Of a DNA stretch of 64,000 nt, positions 47,286 to 56,201 are shown one piece after another; position 1 is the first letter of the stretch, and each line of letters begins with the position of its first letter. Source of the stretch: AWTP1-13 sp963827545. Its GTDB lineage: Bacteria > Pseudomonadota > Alphaproteobacteria > Rhizobiales > Hyphomicrobiaceae. Made by a program: the position numbers and the translations under genes. The DNA is taken from positions 124,001 through 188,000 of the forward strand of contig CAWHBI010000028.1 of the NCBI GenBank assembly GCA_963827545.1, in the 5' to 3' direction. The notes under the pieces were generated by a model. That model made no database searches. It saw nothing but the letters and a program-made list of their open reading frames with translations, and had not been told where the DNA came from.

Positions 47286-48333
47286 GTGTCTAACGAGAGC
47301 AAAGAGACCAACGAAATCATCATCTACACAGGCTCGGACGGCAGCACGCGCGTCCAGATGCGTTTCACCGGGCGCGACGTGTGGATGACGCAAGCAGCAA
47401 ATGGGTGAGCTGTTCGGTGTCACGCGCGAGACGATCAACTATCACGTTGGCAACGTTTACGGCGAGGGCGAGCTTGATCGAGAGACAACCTGTAGAGAAA
47501 TTCTACAGGTTCGCGTTGAGGGCGTGCGGAACGTAGAACGGAAGATTTTCCTCCACAACCTCGACGCGATCATCTCCGTCGGCTACCGCGTAAGTTCAAA
47601 ACATGCGACGAGATTTCGCCAGTGGGCGACCCGGATCCTTACCGAATACGCCGTCAAAGGCCATGTCGTTGACGTTGAGCGCCTCAAAGATCCTGAAGCA
47701 GCCGACTATTTCCAGGAACTTCTCGAAAAAATCCGGGACATTCGGAGTTCGGAGAAGCATGTTTGGAAGCGGGTATTGGAGCTGGCAGCCCTTTGCAACG
47801 ACTATGGCGCCGCGTCGAAGGATCAGCTCGAAGCCTTCTACGCGACCATCCAAAACACAGTGCATTGGGGCGTGACGCAACATACGGCCGCGGAGATCAT
47901 TCACGACCGCGTCGATGCCAAGCAATCCCACTGCGGGCTCACCCACTTTAGGGGCACGGAGCCGACCGTTGATGAGGCTCACATCGCCAAGAACTACTAT
48001 GGCGAACCTGAACTGCATGAACTGAACCTGCTCACCGTTCGCGTGCTCGACTACTTCGAGGATCAGACGAATAGACGCCTCGTTGTGACCCTTGAGCAGT
48101 TTCTTGCGAAGTTGCGTGAATTCATGAAGTTCGATCAGCGCCCGATCTTGCCGCACAAGGGCTCCGTTAGCATGGCGCGAGCAAAGCAGAAAGCGAGCGT
48201 GGAGATGAAAGAATACAAGGCCATGTTGAGAGCTGAGAAGGAAGCAGCGGGAGAGGCGGCGCTAAAGGAGCTCGGTGAGAAAGCCAAGGCCATTGGCCCT
48301 GCGAAGAAGAAGTCGCGCAGAAGGGCCTCGTGA
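47286..48333 (+). CDS. RhuM family protein, one frameshift near the N-terminus
   Basis: GTG at 47286 is preceded by AGGAGG and starts SNESKETNEIIIYTGSDGSTRVQMRF, the family's usual N-terminus. Near 47397 one extra base turns TQAQMGELFGVTRETIN into a stop; with the base removed, one frame of about 348 residues runs through ILQVRVEGVRNVERKI, NLDAIISVGYRV and HAGLTHF-like motifs (KQSHCGLTHFRG, AKNYYGEPELHELN). RhuM-like proteins have a DNA-binding-like N-terminal domain and a Fic-related part; they occur with restriction systems and pathogenicity islands, and function is unclear. The C-terminal 50 residues are Lys-rich. No restriction genes are beside it. Confidence 0.8.
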
Positions 48334-48363
48334 TGATTTCAACAACGCTGCAGCTCGACGCTC

Positions 48364-49071
48364 TCACGCCGCCACCCGGTTCTTCTCCTTGGCGAAGGGG
48401 CTGAGGCCCAGCCACTGCTGTATCGACTGGGCTATCGACTTGTCCCCGATCAGCTCGATGTGGCCCCCGTCCATCTCCTTCTGCACGGTCGAGAGACCCA
48501 TCCAGACAGCCGTCATGCCCCGCAGCGAGCTGCGCACGTAGAGATCGATCTCGAAGCCGGGATTGGTCGAGCAGAGATCGACCTTGCCGCCGTCGATCAC
48601 CAGCCACCAGGAGCGCTTGGCGGATTGGACCTCCGGGAACAGGAAGTTGACGGTGCATCGCCGCGGCGGCAGGGGCGTCGGGTCGAGGCTGCGCCGCATG
48701 TCCCACATCAGCAGCGACGGATCGAGGTTCTTGAGCGTCAGGGAGGACTCCACCCAGCGCTGCCCCCAGATGCCGAGCGACATGACCACGGGACGTAGGT
48801 CCTCCCCGGCTTCCGTCAATTTGTAGTCGGAAACGCCAGCCTGTCCGGTCGGAACGGCGACGATAACCCCCACCTCCTCGAGCTCCTTGAGCCGCTTCGA
48901 CAGAAGAGAGGGGGACATCAGCGGCACGCCGCGCCGCAGGTCGTTGAAGCGGGTCGAGCCGCACAACAGCTCGCGCACGACCAGCGCCGTCCAGCGTGAG
49001 CAAACGATTTCGGCGGCCATCGCGACCGGGCAGAATTGGCCGTAGCTTCCCAGGTCCTGCCGTTGAGGCAT
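48364..49071 (-). CDS. HxlR family winged-helix regulator with C-terminal extension
   Basis: The ATG at 49071 has GGGAGGG upstream and gives 235 residues. Residues 15-110 are an HxlR domain: FCPVAMAAEIVCSRWTALVVRELLCGSTRFNDLRRGVPLMSPSLLSKRLKELEEVG, with the conserved Cys and the RW pair. The extra C-terminal 120 residues (FLFPEVQSAKRSWWLVIDGGKVDLC and on) look like an SCP2-like lipid-binding domain, so it may respond to an acyl or sterol-like ligand. It is divergent from an acyl-CoA dehydrogenase gene, its likely target, and a short perfect palindrome lies between them. Confidence 0.88.
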   Translation of the reverse strand: MPQRQDLGSYGQFCPVAMAAEIVCSRWTALVVRELLCGSTRFNDLRRGVPLMSPSLLSKRLKELEEVGVIVAVPTGQAGVSDYKLTEAGEDLRPVVMSLGIWGQRWVESSLTLKNLDPSLLMWDMRRSLDPTPLPPRRCTVNFLFPEVQSAKRSWWLVIDGGKVDLCSTNPGFEIDLYVRSSLRGMTAVWMGLSTVQKEMDGGHIELIGDKSIAQSIQQWLGLSPFAKEKNRVAA

Positions 49072-49125
49072 CTCGCCCTCCCTTGGTTGGGGACACCAGT
49101 AGTCAGGTATCGGGTGGACAGCTAG

Positions 49126-49138
49126 TACAGATACTGTA
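49126..49138. promoter_or_regulatory. Palindrome TACAGATACTGTA between HxlR and acyl-CoA dehydrogenase genes
   Basis: TACAG and CTGTA are exact complements around ATA. The site lies 55 bases upstream of the HxlR start and 180 bases before the dehydrogenase start. The form fits HxlR operators, which are short AT-containing palindromes. Confidence 0.55.
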
Positions 49139-49317
49139 GCGGACCGCCAACCCAGCGTCATCGGGAATTGACCAGAACAATGGGATCGGCCGATGGGTAT
49201 TTTGACCCGCTACACTTCCAGGACTGGAGGCGGAACGCTCAGCCGGGCAATGATCACCCCAAGGCATGACCAATGCCTGCAAAGTCCGTCAACCCCTGAC
49301 AAATAGGGAGGTCGCCA

Positions 49318-50475
49318 ATGAGCGCCACATCAGCACTGAAGGCTCCCACGGCTGCGGCGCGTGGTGCAGTCGAGATCGCGCGCGAGCTGGGCCCCGTGCT
49401 CGCCGATCGCGCCAATACAGCCACCGACGAGGACAAGTACGTTGCAGACAACATTGCACTGCTCAAGACGTCGGGTTTGGTGGAGGCCGGCGTGCCGCGC
49501 GAGCTGGGGGGCGGCGGCGCCGACGTCGACGAGCTCGCCGCCATGCTGCGAACGCTGGCTTATCATTGCGGCTCGACCGGGCTCACGTTTTCGATGCACA
49601 CACACCAGGTCGCTATCCCGGCCTGGCGCTGGACGCACCAGAAGGCGGCTGCCGCCGAGCCCCTCCTGAAACGGATTGCCAGCGAGCGCATCCTGCTGCT
49701 CTCGAGCGGCGGGTCGGATTGGATCGGCGGCTCCGGCAAGGCGGAAAAGGTGGAGGGCGGCTATCGCATAAGCGCCCGCAAGGTCTTCACCTCCGGCGCG
49801 CCCACCGGCGACATCTTCATGACGGGGGCCATCCTCGAAACAGAAGGCGAGCCGCCGATGGTGCTCCACTTCGGCGTGCCCATGAACTCCCCGCACGTGA
49901 AGGTGCTCGATACATGGCGCACGCTGGGCATGCGCGGCACCGGCTCGCACGATGTCATGATCGACGGGCATGTGGTGCCCGAAGCCGGCGTGGCCGTGAA
50001 GCGCAAGGCCGGCGAATGGCATCCGATCTTCCAGATCATCGCCACGATCGCATTCCCGCTCGTCTACGCCGTCTATCTCGGGGTGGCGGAGAGTGCGCGC
50101 GACATCGCCATCGGCCTTGCGAAGCGGAAGGCCGCCAGCCGCCACGCGATCGATCTTGCGGGGCGGATGGAGACCGAGTTGACCGGTGCCCGGCTGGCCC
50201 ATGAATCGATGCTGGCAGCCGTTCGCGTCAATGCCCCCTCGGCAGCTACCATCAACCAGGTGATGATCGGCCGGCAACTGACGGCAAGGCACGCCATCGC
50301 GGCCGTCGAATATGCGATGGAGCTGGCCGGAGGCGCTGGCTTCTATCGCTCCGCCGGTCTGGAGCGCCGGTTCCGCGATATTCAGGCGGCCCGCTATCAT
50401 CCGCTGCAGTCGGGACCGCAGGCCGAATACGCTGGTGCCATGGCGCTGGGGCTGCCGGTGGACCGGATTTTCTAA
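49318..50475 (+). CDS. Acyl-CoA dehydrogenase family protein
   Basis: The 385-residue flavoenzyme has the usual N-terminal helical domain (GLVEAGVPRELGGGGADVDELAAMLRTLAYHCGSTGLTFSMH), a middle beta domain (GGYRISARKVFTSGAPTGDIFMT and GTGSHDVMIDGHVVPEAG) and a C-terminal helical domain ending AVEYAMELAGGAGFYRSAGLERRFRDIQAARYHPL. The standard catalytic Glu in the VQ-E region is not obvious, so it may belong to a monooxygenase-like branch of the family (DszC/flavin-dependent), which I cannot settle by eye. GGGAGG precedes the ATG. The divergent HxlR gene is the likely regulator. Confidence 0.85.
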   Translation: MSATSALKAPTAAARGAVEIARELGPVLADRANTATDEDKYVADNIALLKTSGLVEAGVPRELGGGGADVDELAAMLRTLAYHCGSTGLTFSMHTHQVAIPAWRWTHQKAAAAEPLLKRIASERILLLSSGGSDWIGGSGKAEKVEGGYRISARKVFTSGAPTGDIFMTGAILETEGEPPMVLHFGVPMNSPHVKVLDTWRTLGMRGTGSHDVMIDGHVVPEAGVAVKRKAGEWHPIFQIIATIAFPLVYAVYLGVAESARDIAIGLAKRKAASRHAIDLAGRMETELTGARLAHESMLAAVRVNAPSAATINQVMIGRQLTARHAIAAVEYAMELAGGAGFYRSAGLERRFRDIQAARYHPLQSGPQAEYAGAMALGLPVDRIF

Positions 50476-50536
50476 GGCCGAAGGCAAAAGCCTGGCGGCA
50501 CATCCTGGGCCTTCGAGGAGGGCCCGGGATTGGCGC

Positions 50537-50878
50537 TCAATGGGCGTGCTTTGCGGCCAGACTTTTCGGCGCCGTGTTGCGCCAGGCCATGGCCAGCGCG
50601 CTCTTGAGCGTGGTGCGATCCACTGCGGCCAGCCGCACGTGCGTCCAGCCGCGCCGCCCCCAGGCTCCGGCGGCCGGCTTGAACACGCCGGGCTCGGCTC
50701 CCATCAAGACCTCCTGCTGCTCAGGGGTCAACTTCACCACCCCCCAGGCCTTGTCGGGTACACCGAGGGAGGCGAAGATCTTCTTGCGCACGCGGAAATC
50801 CGGGTGGCCCATGTGCGCGCCCTCGGCCGTTTCGGCGAGGCCCAGGGCAGTGCGGCGAAAGTCTGCGATGGTGGCCAC
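50537..50878 (-). CDS. MmcQ/YjbR family protein
   Basis: The ribosome site AGGAGG lies ten bases before a GTG at 50878, which decides this start (113 residues) over an ATG at 50911. The protein shows the YjbR double-wing fold: FRRTALGLAETAEGAHMGHPDFRVRKKIFASLG, then WGVVKLTPEQQEVLM and GWTHVRLAAVDRTTLKSALAMAWRN. The family has a MotA/TFIIS-like or cyclic nucleotide-binding-like architecture and is often annotated as DNA-binding, without solid function. It converges with the dehydrogenase gene. Confidence 0.83.
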   Translation of the reverse strand: MATIADFRRTALGLAETAEGAHMGHPDFRVRKKIFASLGVPDKAWGVVKLTPEQQEVLMGAEPGVFKPAAGAWGRRGWTHVRLAAVDRTTLKSALAMAWRNTAPKSLAAKHAH

Positions 50879-50986
50879 GGCCTCGCACCTCCTGCTCGAC
50901 GACCTGTGCATCGCACGGTTGCACTAGCTTCCGTGGCGATGGTGCCCTCCAGTGGGCAATATGGGCGCGAACAGCGGAGGATGGCC

Positions 50987-51856
50987 ATGCCCTATGCCCC
51001 ATCGGAAGGTGCCCGCATCTACTACGAAGAGACTGGTAGAGGCACGCCCATACTCTTCATCCACGAGTTCGGCGGCGATCACAGGAGCTGGGACGACCAG
51101 ATGCGCCATTTCGGTCGCGGATGGCGCTGCATAACCTGGGCCGCGCGCGGGTATCCGCCATCGGACGCCCCCGATAGCGAGAGCCTCTACGGACAGGACT
51201 TCTTCAATCGGGACGCGATCGCGGTGCTCGATGCAGCGGGCATCGAACAGGCGCACGTCGTGGGGCTGAGCATGGGCGGCTACACGGCCCTGATGCTGGC
51301 GGCGAAATTTCCTGCCCGTGTCACGTCCTGCGTGGCCGCCGGCGCTGGCTCGGGTGCGCCCAAGTCGACGCGGGCCCAGTTCATCGAGGAAGCCCGGGCG
51401 AGAGCGTCCGCATTCGAGCGGGCGGGAAGAATCGACGCCGAGGCGATGGGGCTCAATCCCACACGGGTACAGCTGCAGATCAAGGATCCGATCGGCTGGC
51501 GCACATTCGTAAGGCACTTGGCCGAGCACCCGGCCCACGCGGCAGCCAAGACGCTGCGCACGGTTCAGGCCGGCCGGGCGTCGCTCTACGACCTGGAGGG
51601 TGAGCTGAAAGGCATCACGGCGCCGGTGCTGCTGCTGGTCGGTGACGAGGACGAGCCCTGCCTCGACGTGAACCTGTGGATGAAGCGAGTTATGCCGACG
51701 ACGCGGCTCGGGTTATTGCCGGGCGCGGGCCACGCGATCAACCTGGAAGAGCCGGCGCTGTTCAATCAGCTGGTCGAGCAATTCATCGCCGACGTCGAGC
51801 GCGGCAGCTGGCGCCCGCGCGACGCGCGCGCAAAGCCCGGTGGTGTCCTGAGCTAG
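50987..51856 (+). CDS. Alpha/beta hydrolase
   Basis: The 289-residue protein has the alpha/beta hydrolase fold: PILFIHEFGGDHRSWDDQM (oxyanion region), the nucleophile Ser in VVGLSMGGYTALMLA, the Asp in LLLVGDEDEPCLD and the His in PGAGHAINLEEPALF, so the triad is complete. The ATG at 50987 is six bases from GGAGG; an ATG at 50981 is too close. The substrate cannot be told, but family members include esterases and dienelactone- or enol-lactone-type hydrolases. It is divergent from the MmcQ-like gene and converges with the MlaC-like gene. Confidence 0.88.
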   Translation: MPYAPSEGARIYYEETGRGTPILFIHEFGGDHRSWDDQMRHFGRGWRCITWAARGYPPSDAPDSESLYGQDFFNRDAIAVLDAAGIEQAHVVGLSMGGYTALMLAAKFPARVTSCVAAGAGSGAPKSTRAQFIEEARARASAFERAGRIDAEAMGLNPTRVQLQIKDPIGWRTFVRHLAEHPAHAAAKTLRTVQAGRASLYDLEGELKGITAPVLLLVGDEDEPCLDVNLWMKRVMPTTRLGLLPGAGHAINLEEPALFNQLVEQFIADVERGSWRPRDARAKPGGVLS

Positions 51857-51874
51857 ATTTGCCAGGGAACGCCG

Positions 51875-52504
51875 CTATCGGTTCAGCGCTGCGACCAGGG
51901 CGCGAGGGTTGCCGCCGTTCTGGGCGATGTAGTCCTCGAACAGCTTCTTGAGGAAGGGTGTCATCCAGAAGCCCACGACCATGGCATCACGCACCTTGTA
52001 GGTGCTGCCTTGCTGGGAGAGCAGCCAGCGCACCTCGTAGGTGCTGCCGCTGGCCAATGTCACGGTGGAGTCCACCATCACACCGCTGGCGCCGCGCACG
52101 CTCTGATTGGCCCACTCGACCTTGGCTACCGGATACTTCGGGGCTTCATTGGCCGCGTAGCGCGAGATGAAGCGCACCATTCCGCCGTAGTAGGTGGTGC
52201 GTTCCTCGACAGAGAGCTGATTGCGGTAGGAGCCCAGCGAGAACAAGCCGATATAGGAGACGTCGCCGTAGCGCTGGATGACGCTGGCCATGACGCCGGG
52301 GGAGCGCGTGCGCGCAGCCGCCATCAGTTCGCGACCGACCTGCGCCATGAATACCACCGCCGGATCGGCGGCTGCGGCCGGCGCCGGGGCAGCGGCCAGG
52401 CTTACCAAGCACAAGGCCGCGTAGATGCAACCCGAGATGGCCCGTTTCAGACGCAACTGCGACGCCAGCCTGCCCCTCAGCGTCGTGCCGATGACCGTTG
52501 TCAT
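51875..52504 (-). CDS. MlaC/Ttg2D-like phospholipid-binding periplasmic protein
   Basis: The 209-residue protein from ATG 52504 has a signal peptide (IYAALCLVSLAAAPAPAAAA) and then the MlaC-like pattern: VFMAQVGRELMAAARTRSPGVMASVIQRYGDVSYIGLFSLGSYR, YGGMVRFISRYAANEA, and the C-terminal WLLSQQGSTYKVRDAMVVGFWMTPFLKKLFEDYI. MlaC carries phospholipids between the outer-membrane MlaA and the inner-membrane MlaFEDB. No other mla genes are present here, so it is an orphan. The 14 upstream residues before the chosen start lack support. Confidence 0.86.
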   Translation of the reverse strand: MTTVIGTTLRGRLASQLRLKRAISGCIYAALCLVSLAAAPAPAAAADPAVVFMAQVGRELMAAARTRSPGVMASVIQRYGDVSYIGLFSLGSYRNQLSVEERTTYYGGMVRFISRYAANEAPKYPVAKVEWANQSVRGASGVMVDSTVTLASGSTYEVRWLLSQQGSTYKVRDAMVVGFWMTPFLKKLFEDYIAQNGGNPRALVAALNR

Positions 52505-52654
52505 GCGTTGTCCGTTTCCCTCTGTTGCTCGTGCAAGGCCCGTGCCGCGGCCCCGCGCGCGCGTTGGCAACTTTTGACCACGAATGCGCCGACCCGTCAA
52601 AGACCTTGGCTGTTTCAGGTTACGATCGACCGGCTAAGACCTCTGCAATATGGC

Positions 52655-52690
52655 AAAAAAGAGAACGGGCCGCGCAATGGCGACCCGTTC
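52655..52690 (-). terminator. Rho-independent terminator of the PRC-barrel gene
   Basis: On the minus strand the stem GAACGGG ... CCCGTTC is followed by TC and six T. It lies 30 bases after the PRC-barrel gene stop. The stem and the T-run make it the most convincing terminator in the window. Confidence 0.85.
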
Positions 52691-52719
52691 TGTAGTCTCA
52701 AGGCAGTTGGTGCAACTAG

Positions 52720-53181
52720 CTAGCTCGCATCCTTGACCTCAGGCAACTTGCTGACCTCCTCGGCGGTGAGGCCAAGCTGAATGTTGTCACCCTTTTGAGT
52801 GAACTTGCCCTCCGGAATGGCGACGATCTTGCCGCCGAACCCGAGGAAGCCACCGGTCTTGATGTGGAGCGCGCTGACCTTGCCGTCAGGAGTGGTATTC
52901 ACGGCGCGGACATCACCCACCTTGCTGCCGTCGGCCGAGAAGGCGGTGCGGCCCATGAGGGGATGAGCGGCGGGCTTTGCCTCCGGCTTGGGGGTTGTCG
53001 CGGGCCTCTGCGGCGCCGGCGTCGGTGCGCTTTGCGGAGCAGGCTCCGGCTTTGCCATCGGGGGCTTCTCGGCGGGAGTCGAAGGTTGCGGGGAGGGCGC
53101 CTGCTGTGCGGCGGCGGCAAGCGCAGAAACGCTCAGCAACGCCGCTGCCCCAAGCAGGCGAACGGGTTTCAGGTTGGGCAT
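52720..53181 (-). CDS. Secreted PRC-barrel domain protein
   Basis: The 153-residue protein has a signal peptide ending in AAAAQQ and a Pro-rich linker (about residues 25-75). The PRC-barrel follows from about HPLMGRTAFSADGSKVGDVRAV, ending SALHIKTGGFLGFGGKIVAIP and FTQKGDNIQLGLTAEEVSKLP. PRC barrels often work in assembly or metabolic switching; in exported proteins their partner is usually unknown. The ATG at 53181 has GGAG upstream. It is a single-gene unit ending at a strong terminator. It resembles the barrel of the 6.2-kb Cys-rich protein. Confidence 0.8.
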   Translation of the reverse strand: MPNLKPVRLLGAAALLSVSALAAAAQQAPSPQPSTPAEKPPMAKPEPAPQSAPTPAPQRPATTPKPEAKPAAHPLMGRTAFSADGSKVGDVRAVNTTPDGKVSALHIKTGGFLGFGGKIVAIPEGKFTQKGDNIQLGLTAEEVSKLPEVKDAS

Positions 53182-53415
53182 GGTTGACACTCCTCTCTGT
53201 GGTCGGAACGGATGCACCCAACGGCGCGTCGGCCAGCCGGCGCTCGTTCGTCTGCAGGATGAACGGAGAGCGAAGCGGAAGGTTCCGGATCACGAGGCGG
53301 TGAGCGCTCGTGGGATACAGTGAAGCTGCCGCTATCTCTGCCTTAGTTGTGCACGGAGCAATACCCGCAAGCGATGGCCTTGCGAGCAAGAGGAGCGCTC
53401 TTTTTCCGCGCGCGC

Positions 53416-54051
53416 TCAGGCGGGCTGCGCTTCGGCGCGCGGAGTGATTCCAAGCGCCGAGGAGCGGCGCCGCGTCACGCGATAGAGCTCGCGGGCGGGA
53501 ATCTCCGGCAAGCACAACAGCGCTACGGCACGCTCGATGGTGGACCGCGCGATACCATCCGCCGCATGGAGCAGCACCGAACGGTCGGCGAGCGAATGTA
53601 CAAGGATCAGTTCGTGGCTCACGCCCGAGAGCGTTGCCCGCACATGATGGGTGATGCCGCGAAATTCTACCAGCGGAGCCGTCCACAGCTTCGAGCCGAA
53701 CAGACCGCTGTCGCTCACGGTGACACGTTCGATCGTGATCCTCACGCTGCGGTGGTTCCAGCGACGCTGAATGATGCGCTTGGCAGGGATCAGAAACAGC
53801 GCTGCCCATACCACCAGACCCATGGCAAGGGTGGCGACCGCTAGCGGCTTGCTGCGCATCGCCTCCCAGACGTCCTGTGCGGCCAGTACCAGGACGAGGG
53901 CTACCGGCAGGATGACGGCGCACAGCGGAGGCACAACGAGCGCGAGCACCACGAGCGCGGAAGCGCGTGAAGACTTCTGATCGATGGTGAGGGGCAGGCC
54001 ATCGAACGGAATTGTGGACGCAACGATGGATGGCGTGGCCGCCTGGGGCAT
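53416..54051 (-). CDS. Hypothetical two-helix membrane protein with PH-like domain
   Basis: I do not recognise a named family. The 211-residue protein has two membrane helices (residues about 33-60, SALVVLALVVPPLCAVILPVA, and 73-90, LAVATLAMGLVVWAALFLI), followed by a beta-rich domain: RSVRITIERVTVSDSGLFGSKLWTAPLVEFRGITHHVRATLSG and HELILVHSLADRSVLLH. This layout resembles bacterial PH-domain membrane proteins. There is no signal peptide or catalytic motif. It is divergent from the ArsR-methyltransferase gene, with about 190 bases between starts. Confidence 0.6.
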   Translation of the reverse strand: MPQAATPSIVASTIPFDGLPLTIDQKSSRASALVVLALVVPPLCAVILPVALVLVLAAQDVWEAMRSKPLAVATLAMGLVVWAALFLIPAKRIIQRRWNHRSVRITIERVTVSDSGLFGSKLWTAPLVEFRGITHHVRATLSGVSHELILVHSLADRSVLLHAADGIARSTIERAVALLCLPEIPARELYRVTRRRSSALGITPRAEAQPA

Positions 54052-54209
54052 GACCCAACCTCGGCAGATGGGGGGTGGCGAAGAGCAGCAAGGTAAACGC
54101 CTGGCCTTACGGCTGGCTTAACGCGTTGATGGCTCGAACGTCGCCACCTGACTTGGCGTGTTCGGTCTTGCTGAGAGGCGAAGATGGGACGAGGACCCAC
54201 AATATTAAC

Positions 54210-54237
54210 TTGACGTATAAACATATCTTTATATGAT
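54210..54237 (+). promoter_or_regulatory. Promoter with internal operator for the metF-metH operon
   Basis: A -35 box TTGACG (54210-54215) and a -10 box TATGAT (54232-54237) are spaced by 16 bases. The near-perfect palindrome ATAAACATATCTTTAT (54217-54232) lies between and overlaps the -10. Transcription would begin at about the ATG at 54244, so the message looks leaderless; no ribosome site is present before that ATG. An ArsR-type repressor bound here would block the polymerase. Confidence 0.7.
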
Positions 54238-54243
54238 TTGGCC

Positions 54244-55281
54244 ATGTCGCGTGATGATTTAGCGGTTGAGCCAGTGCTGAGCCTCCAGGCCGCTGTCGGT
54301 GTTCTCAAGGCCGTCGCGGAGCCTACGCGCCTGCGCGTGCTGGTGTTGCTGGCCCAGGGCGAGCTCAATGTGAAGGACCTGACGCGGATCCTCGGCCAAA
54401 GCCAGCCCCGCATCAGCCGGCATCTGAGGCTGCTCAGCGAGGCAGGGCTGGTGGAGCGGGCGCCAGAGGGCAGCTGGGTGTATTTCCGGCTGGCCGAGGA
54501 GGGTCGGGGTCGAGACGTCGCGCGCCAGATCCTGGGCGGCGTTGACTTGGCCGATCCAGTGCTGGTGCGTGATCGGCGCCGCGCGGAGAGGCTGCAGAGC
54601 GAGCGCCAGGAGGCGGCGCAGGCCTATTTCCAGGCCCATGCCGGCGAATGGGACAAGATTCGTGCGCTGTACGTTGCGGAGGCCGAGGTGGAAGCGGCTG
54701 TCGCAGCAGCGCTGGGCGCAGGGCCTTTCGATCTGCTTGTCGACTTGGGCACCGGCACGGGCCGCATGCTGGAGCTGCTGGCCCCCCGCTTTCGCCGTGG
54801 CATCGGCCTCGATCTCAATCCCGCAATGCTCGGTTACGCGCGCGCCAAACTCGAGCGCGCCGGCCTGACGCATGCGCAAGTGCGCCACGGCGACATCTAC
54901 GACCTGCCGCTCGCCGACCAGAGCGCCGATGCGGTGGTGATGCATCAGGTCCTGCACTTTCTGAGTGATCCGCAGCGCGCCATCCGGGATGCCGGGCGCG
55001 TGCTGGCTCCAGGTGGGCGCCTGCTGGTCGTCGATTTCGCTCCGCACGAATTGGAGTTCCTGCGCGATGAGTTCGCGCACGAGCGGCTCGGCTTCGCCGG
55101 CCCACTTGTCGGGCAATGGCTTGCCGACCTCGGCCTGGAGCTGATGGAGACACGCGATCTGGCGCCCGGCGATCTGGCCAGGACACGCAAGTTGACAGTG
55201 TCGCTATGGCTTGCCCGCCGACCGCTGGCGGCCACTGCAACGACAGGTGCAAGTGCACACAAGCTGGAGCAGATCAGCTGA
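54244..55281 (+). CDS. ArsR-type regulator fused to a SAM-dependent methyltransferase-like domain
   Basis: The 345-residue protein has an ArsR winged helix at about residues 15-95 (AVGVLKAVAEPTRLRVLVLLAQGELNVKDLTRILGQSQPRISRHLRLLSEAGLVERAPEG) and a class I methyltransferase domain at about 145-300 (FDLLVDLGTGTGRMLELLAP, then HGDIYDLPLADQSADAVVMHQVLHFL). It lies directly before metF, the start overlapping its stop. In alphaproteobacteria such fusions control the methionine cycle, and sensing of SAM or SAH by the second domain is the likely signal (SahR-like), though I know this only by analogy. The operator in its own promoter fits autoregulation. Confidence 0.88.
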   Translation: MSRDDLAVEPVLSLQAAVGVLKAVAEPTRLRVLVLLAQGELNVKDLTRILGQSQPRISRHLRLLSEAGLVERAPEGSWVYFRLAEEGRGRDVARQILGGVDLADPVLVRDRRRAERLQSERQEAAQAYFQAHAGEWDKIRALYVAEAEVEAAVAAALGAGPFDLLVDLGTGTGRMLELLAPRFRRGIGLDLNPAMLGYARAKLERAGLTHAQVRHGDIYDLPLADQSADAVVMHQVLHFLSDPQRAIRDAGRVLAPGGRLLVVDFAPHELEFLRDEFAHERLGFAGPLVGQWLADLGLELMETRDLAPGDLARTRKLTVSLWLARRPLAATATTGASAHKLEQIS

Positions 55282-56201
55282 TGGAAAACGCGCAGGAACG
55301 CCGAAGCCGGCTGCTGGGCGACGGCGACATCACCGTCTCCTTCGAGTTCTTCCCGCCCAAGACGGAGAAGATGGAAGAGGCCTTGTGGGCCGCAATCCGG
55401 CGGCTCGCACCCCTGCGTCCGCGCTTTGTATCGGTGACGTACGGTGCCGGCGGCTCGACGCGCGAGCGCACGCACACCACGGTCGCGAGGCTGGCGCGCG
55501 ACACTGCGCTCGTGCCGGCCGCGCATCTCACCTGCGTCGACGCGACCAAGCGCGAGGTCGATGAGGTGGCGCAGGCCTACAAGGCGGCGGGCGTGCATCA
55601 CATCGTGGCTCTGCGCGGCGATCCGCCGGCTGGCGTAGGCACGAGGTACGCGCCGCACCCTGGCGGCTATACCAATGCAGCGGAGCTGGTCAGGGGCCTG
55701 AAGCAGATCGGCAGCTTCGAGGTATCGGTTGCCGGCTATCCCGAGAAGCATCCCGACAGCGAAACGCTGGCAGCTGACCTCGACAACCTCAAAGCCAAGG
55801 TCGATGCAGGCGCATCCAGGGTGATCACCCAGTTCTTCTTCGACAACGCCCACTACCTGCGCTTCCTGGAAGCGGCGCGGGCGCACGGCATCTGGGCTCC
55901 GATCGTGCCCGGCATCGTGCCGATCCACAATTTCAAGCAGGTGGCGGGTTTCGCCGGCCGCTGCGGCGCCACCATGCCGTCCTGGCTCGCGCGACGCTTC
56001 GACGGGCTCGATCAGGATCCCCAGACGACGCACCTGGTCGCTGCCGCGGTGGCCGCCGAGCAGGTGATGGACCTGGTGGATCAGGGCATACGGCAGTTTC
56101 ACTTCTACACGCTGAACCGCGCCGACCTGGTCTACGCCATCTGCCATCTGCTGGGGTTGCGGCCGGAGCCCGCCGCCGCCAAGGAGGCCGTCAACGCATG
56201 A
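55281..56201 (+). CDS. metF: Methylenetetrahydrofolate reductase
   Basis: The 306-residue flavoprotein reduces 5,10-methylene-THF to 5-methyl-THF, the methyl donor for MetH. Landmarks are VSFEFFPPKTEKMEEALW (with the catalytic Glu), VTYGAGGSTRERT, VAALRGDPP-like HIVALRGDPPAGVG, and FFFDNAHYLRFLE and PGIVPIHNFKQVAGFAGRCGA. It is translationally coupled at both ends: its ATG overlaps the upstream TGA and its TGA overlaps the metH ATG. It has the standard length and no missing parts. Confidence 0.97.
   Translation: MENAQERRSRLLGDGDITVSFEFFPPKTEKMEEALWAAIRRLAPLRPRFVSVTYGAGGSTRERTHTTVARLARDTALVPAAHLTCVDATKREVDEVAQAYKAAGVHHIVALRGDPPAGVGTRYAPHPGGYTNAAELVRGLKQIGSFEVSVAGYPEKHPDSETLAADLDNLKAKVDAGASRVITQFFFDNAHYLRFLEAARAHGIWAPIVPGIVPIHNFKQVAGFAGRCGATMPSWLARRFDGLDQDPQTTHLVAAAVAAEQVMDLVDQGIRQFHFYTLNRADLVYAICHLLGLRPEPAAAKEAVNA

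Noticed and set aside
54052..54243. SAM or SAH riboswitch before the methionine operon
   Set aside because: The promoter seems to start transcription at the ATG, leaving no leader for a riboswitch; no SAM-II or SAH aptamer pattern was seen.
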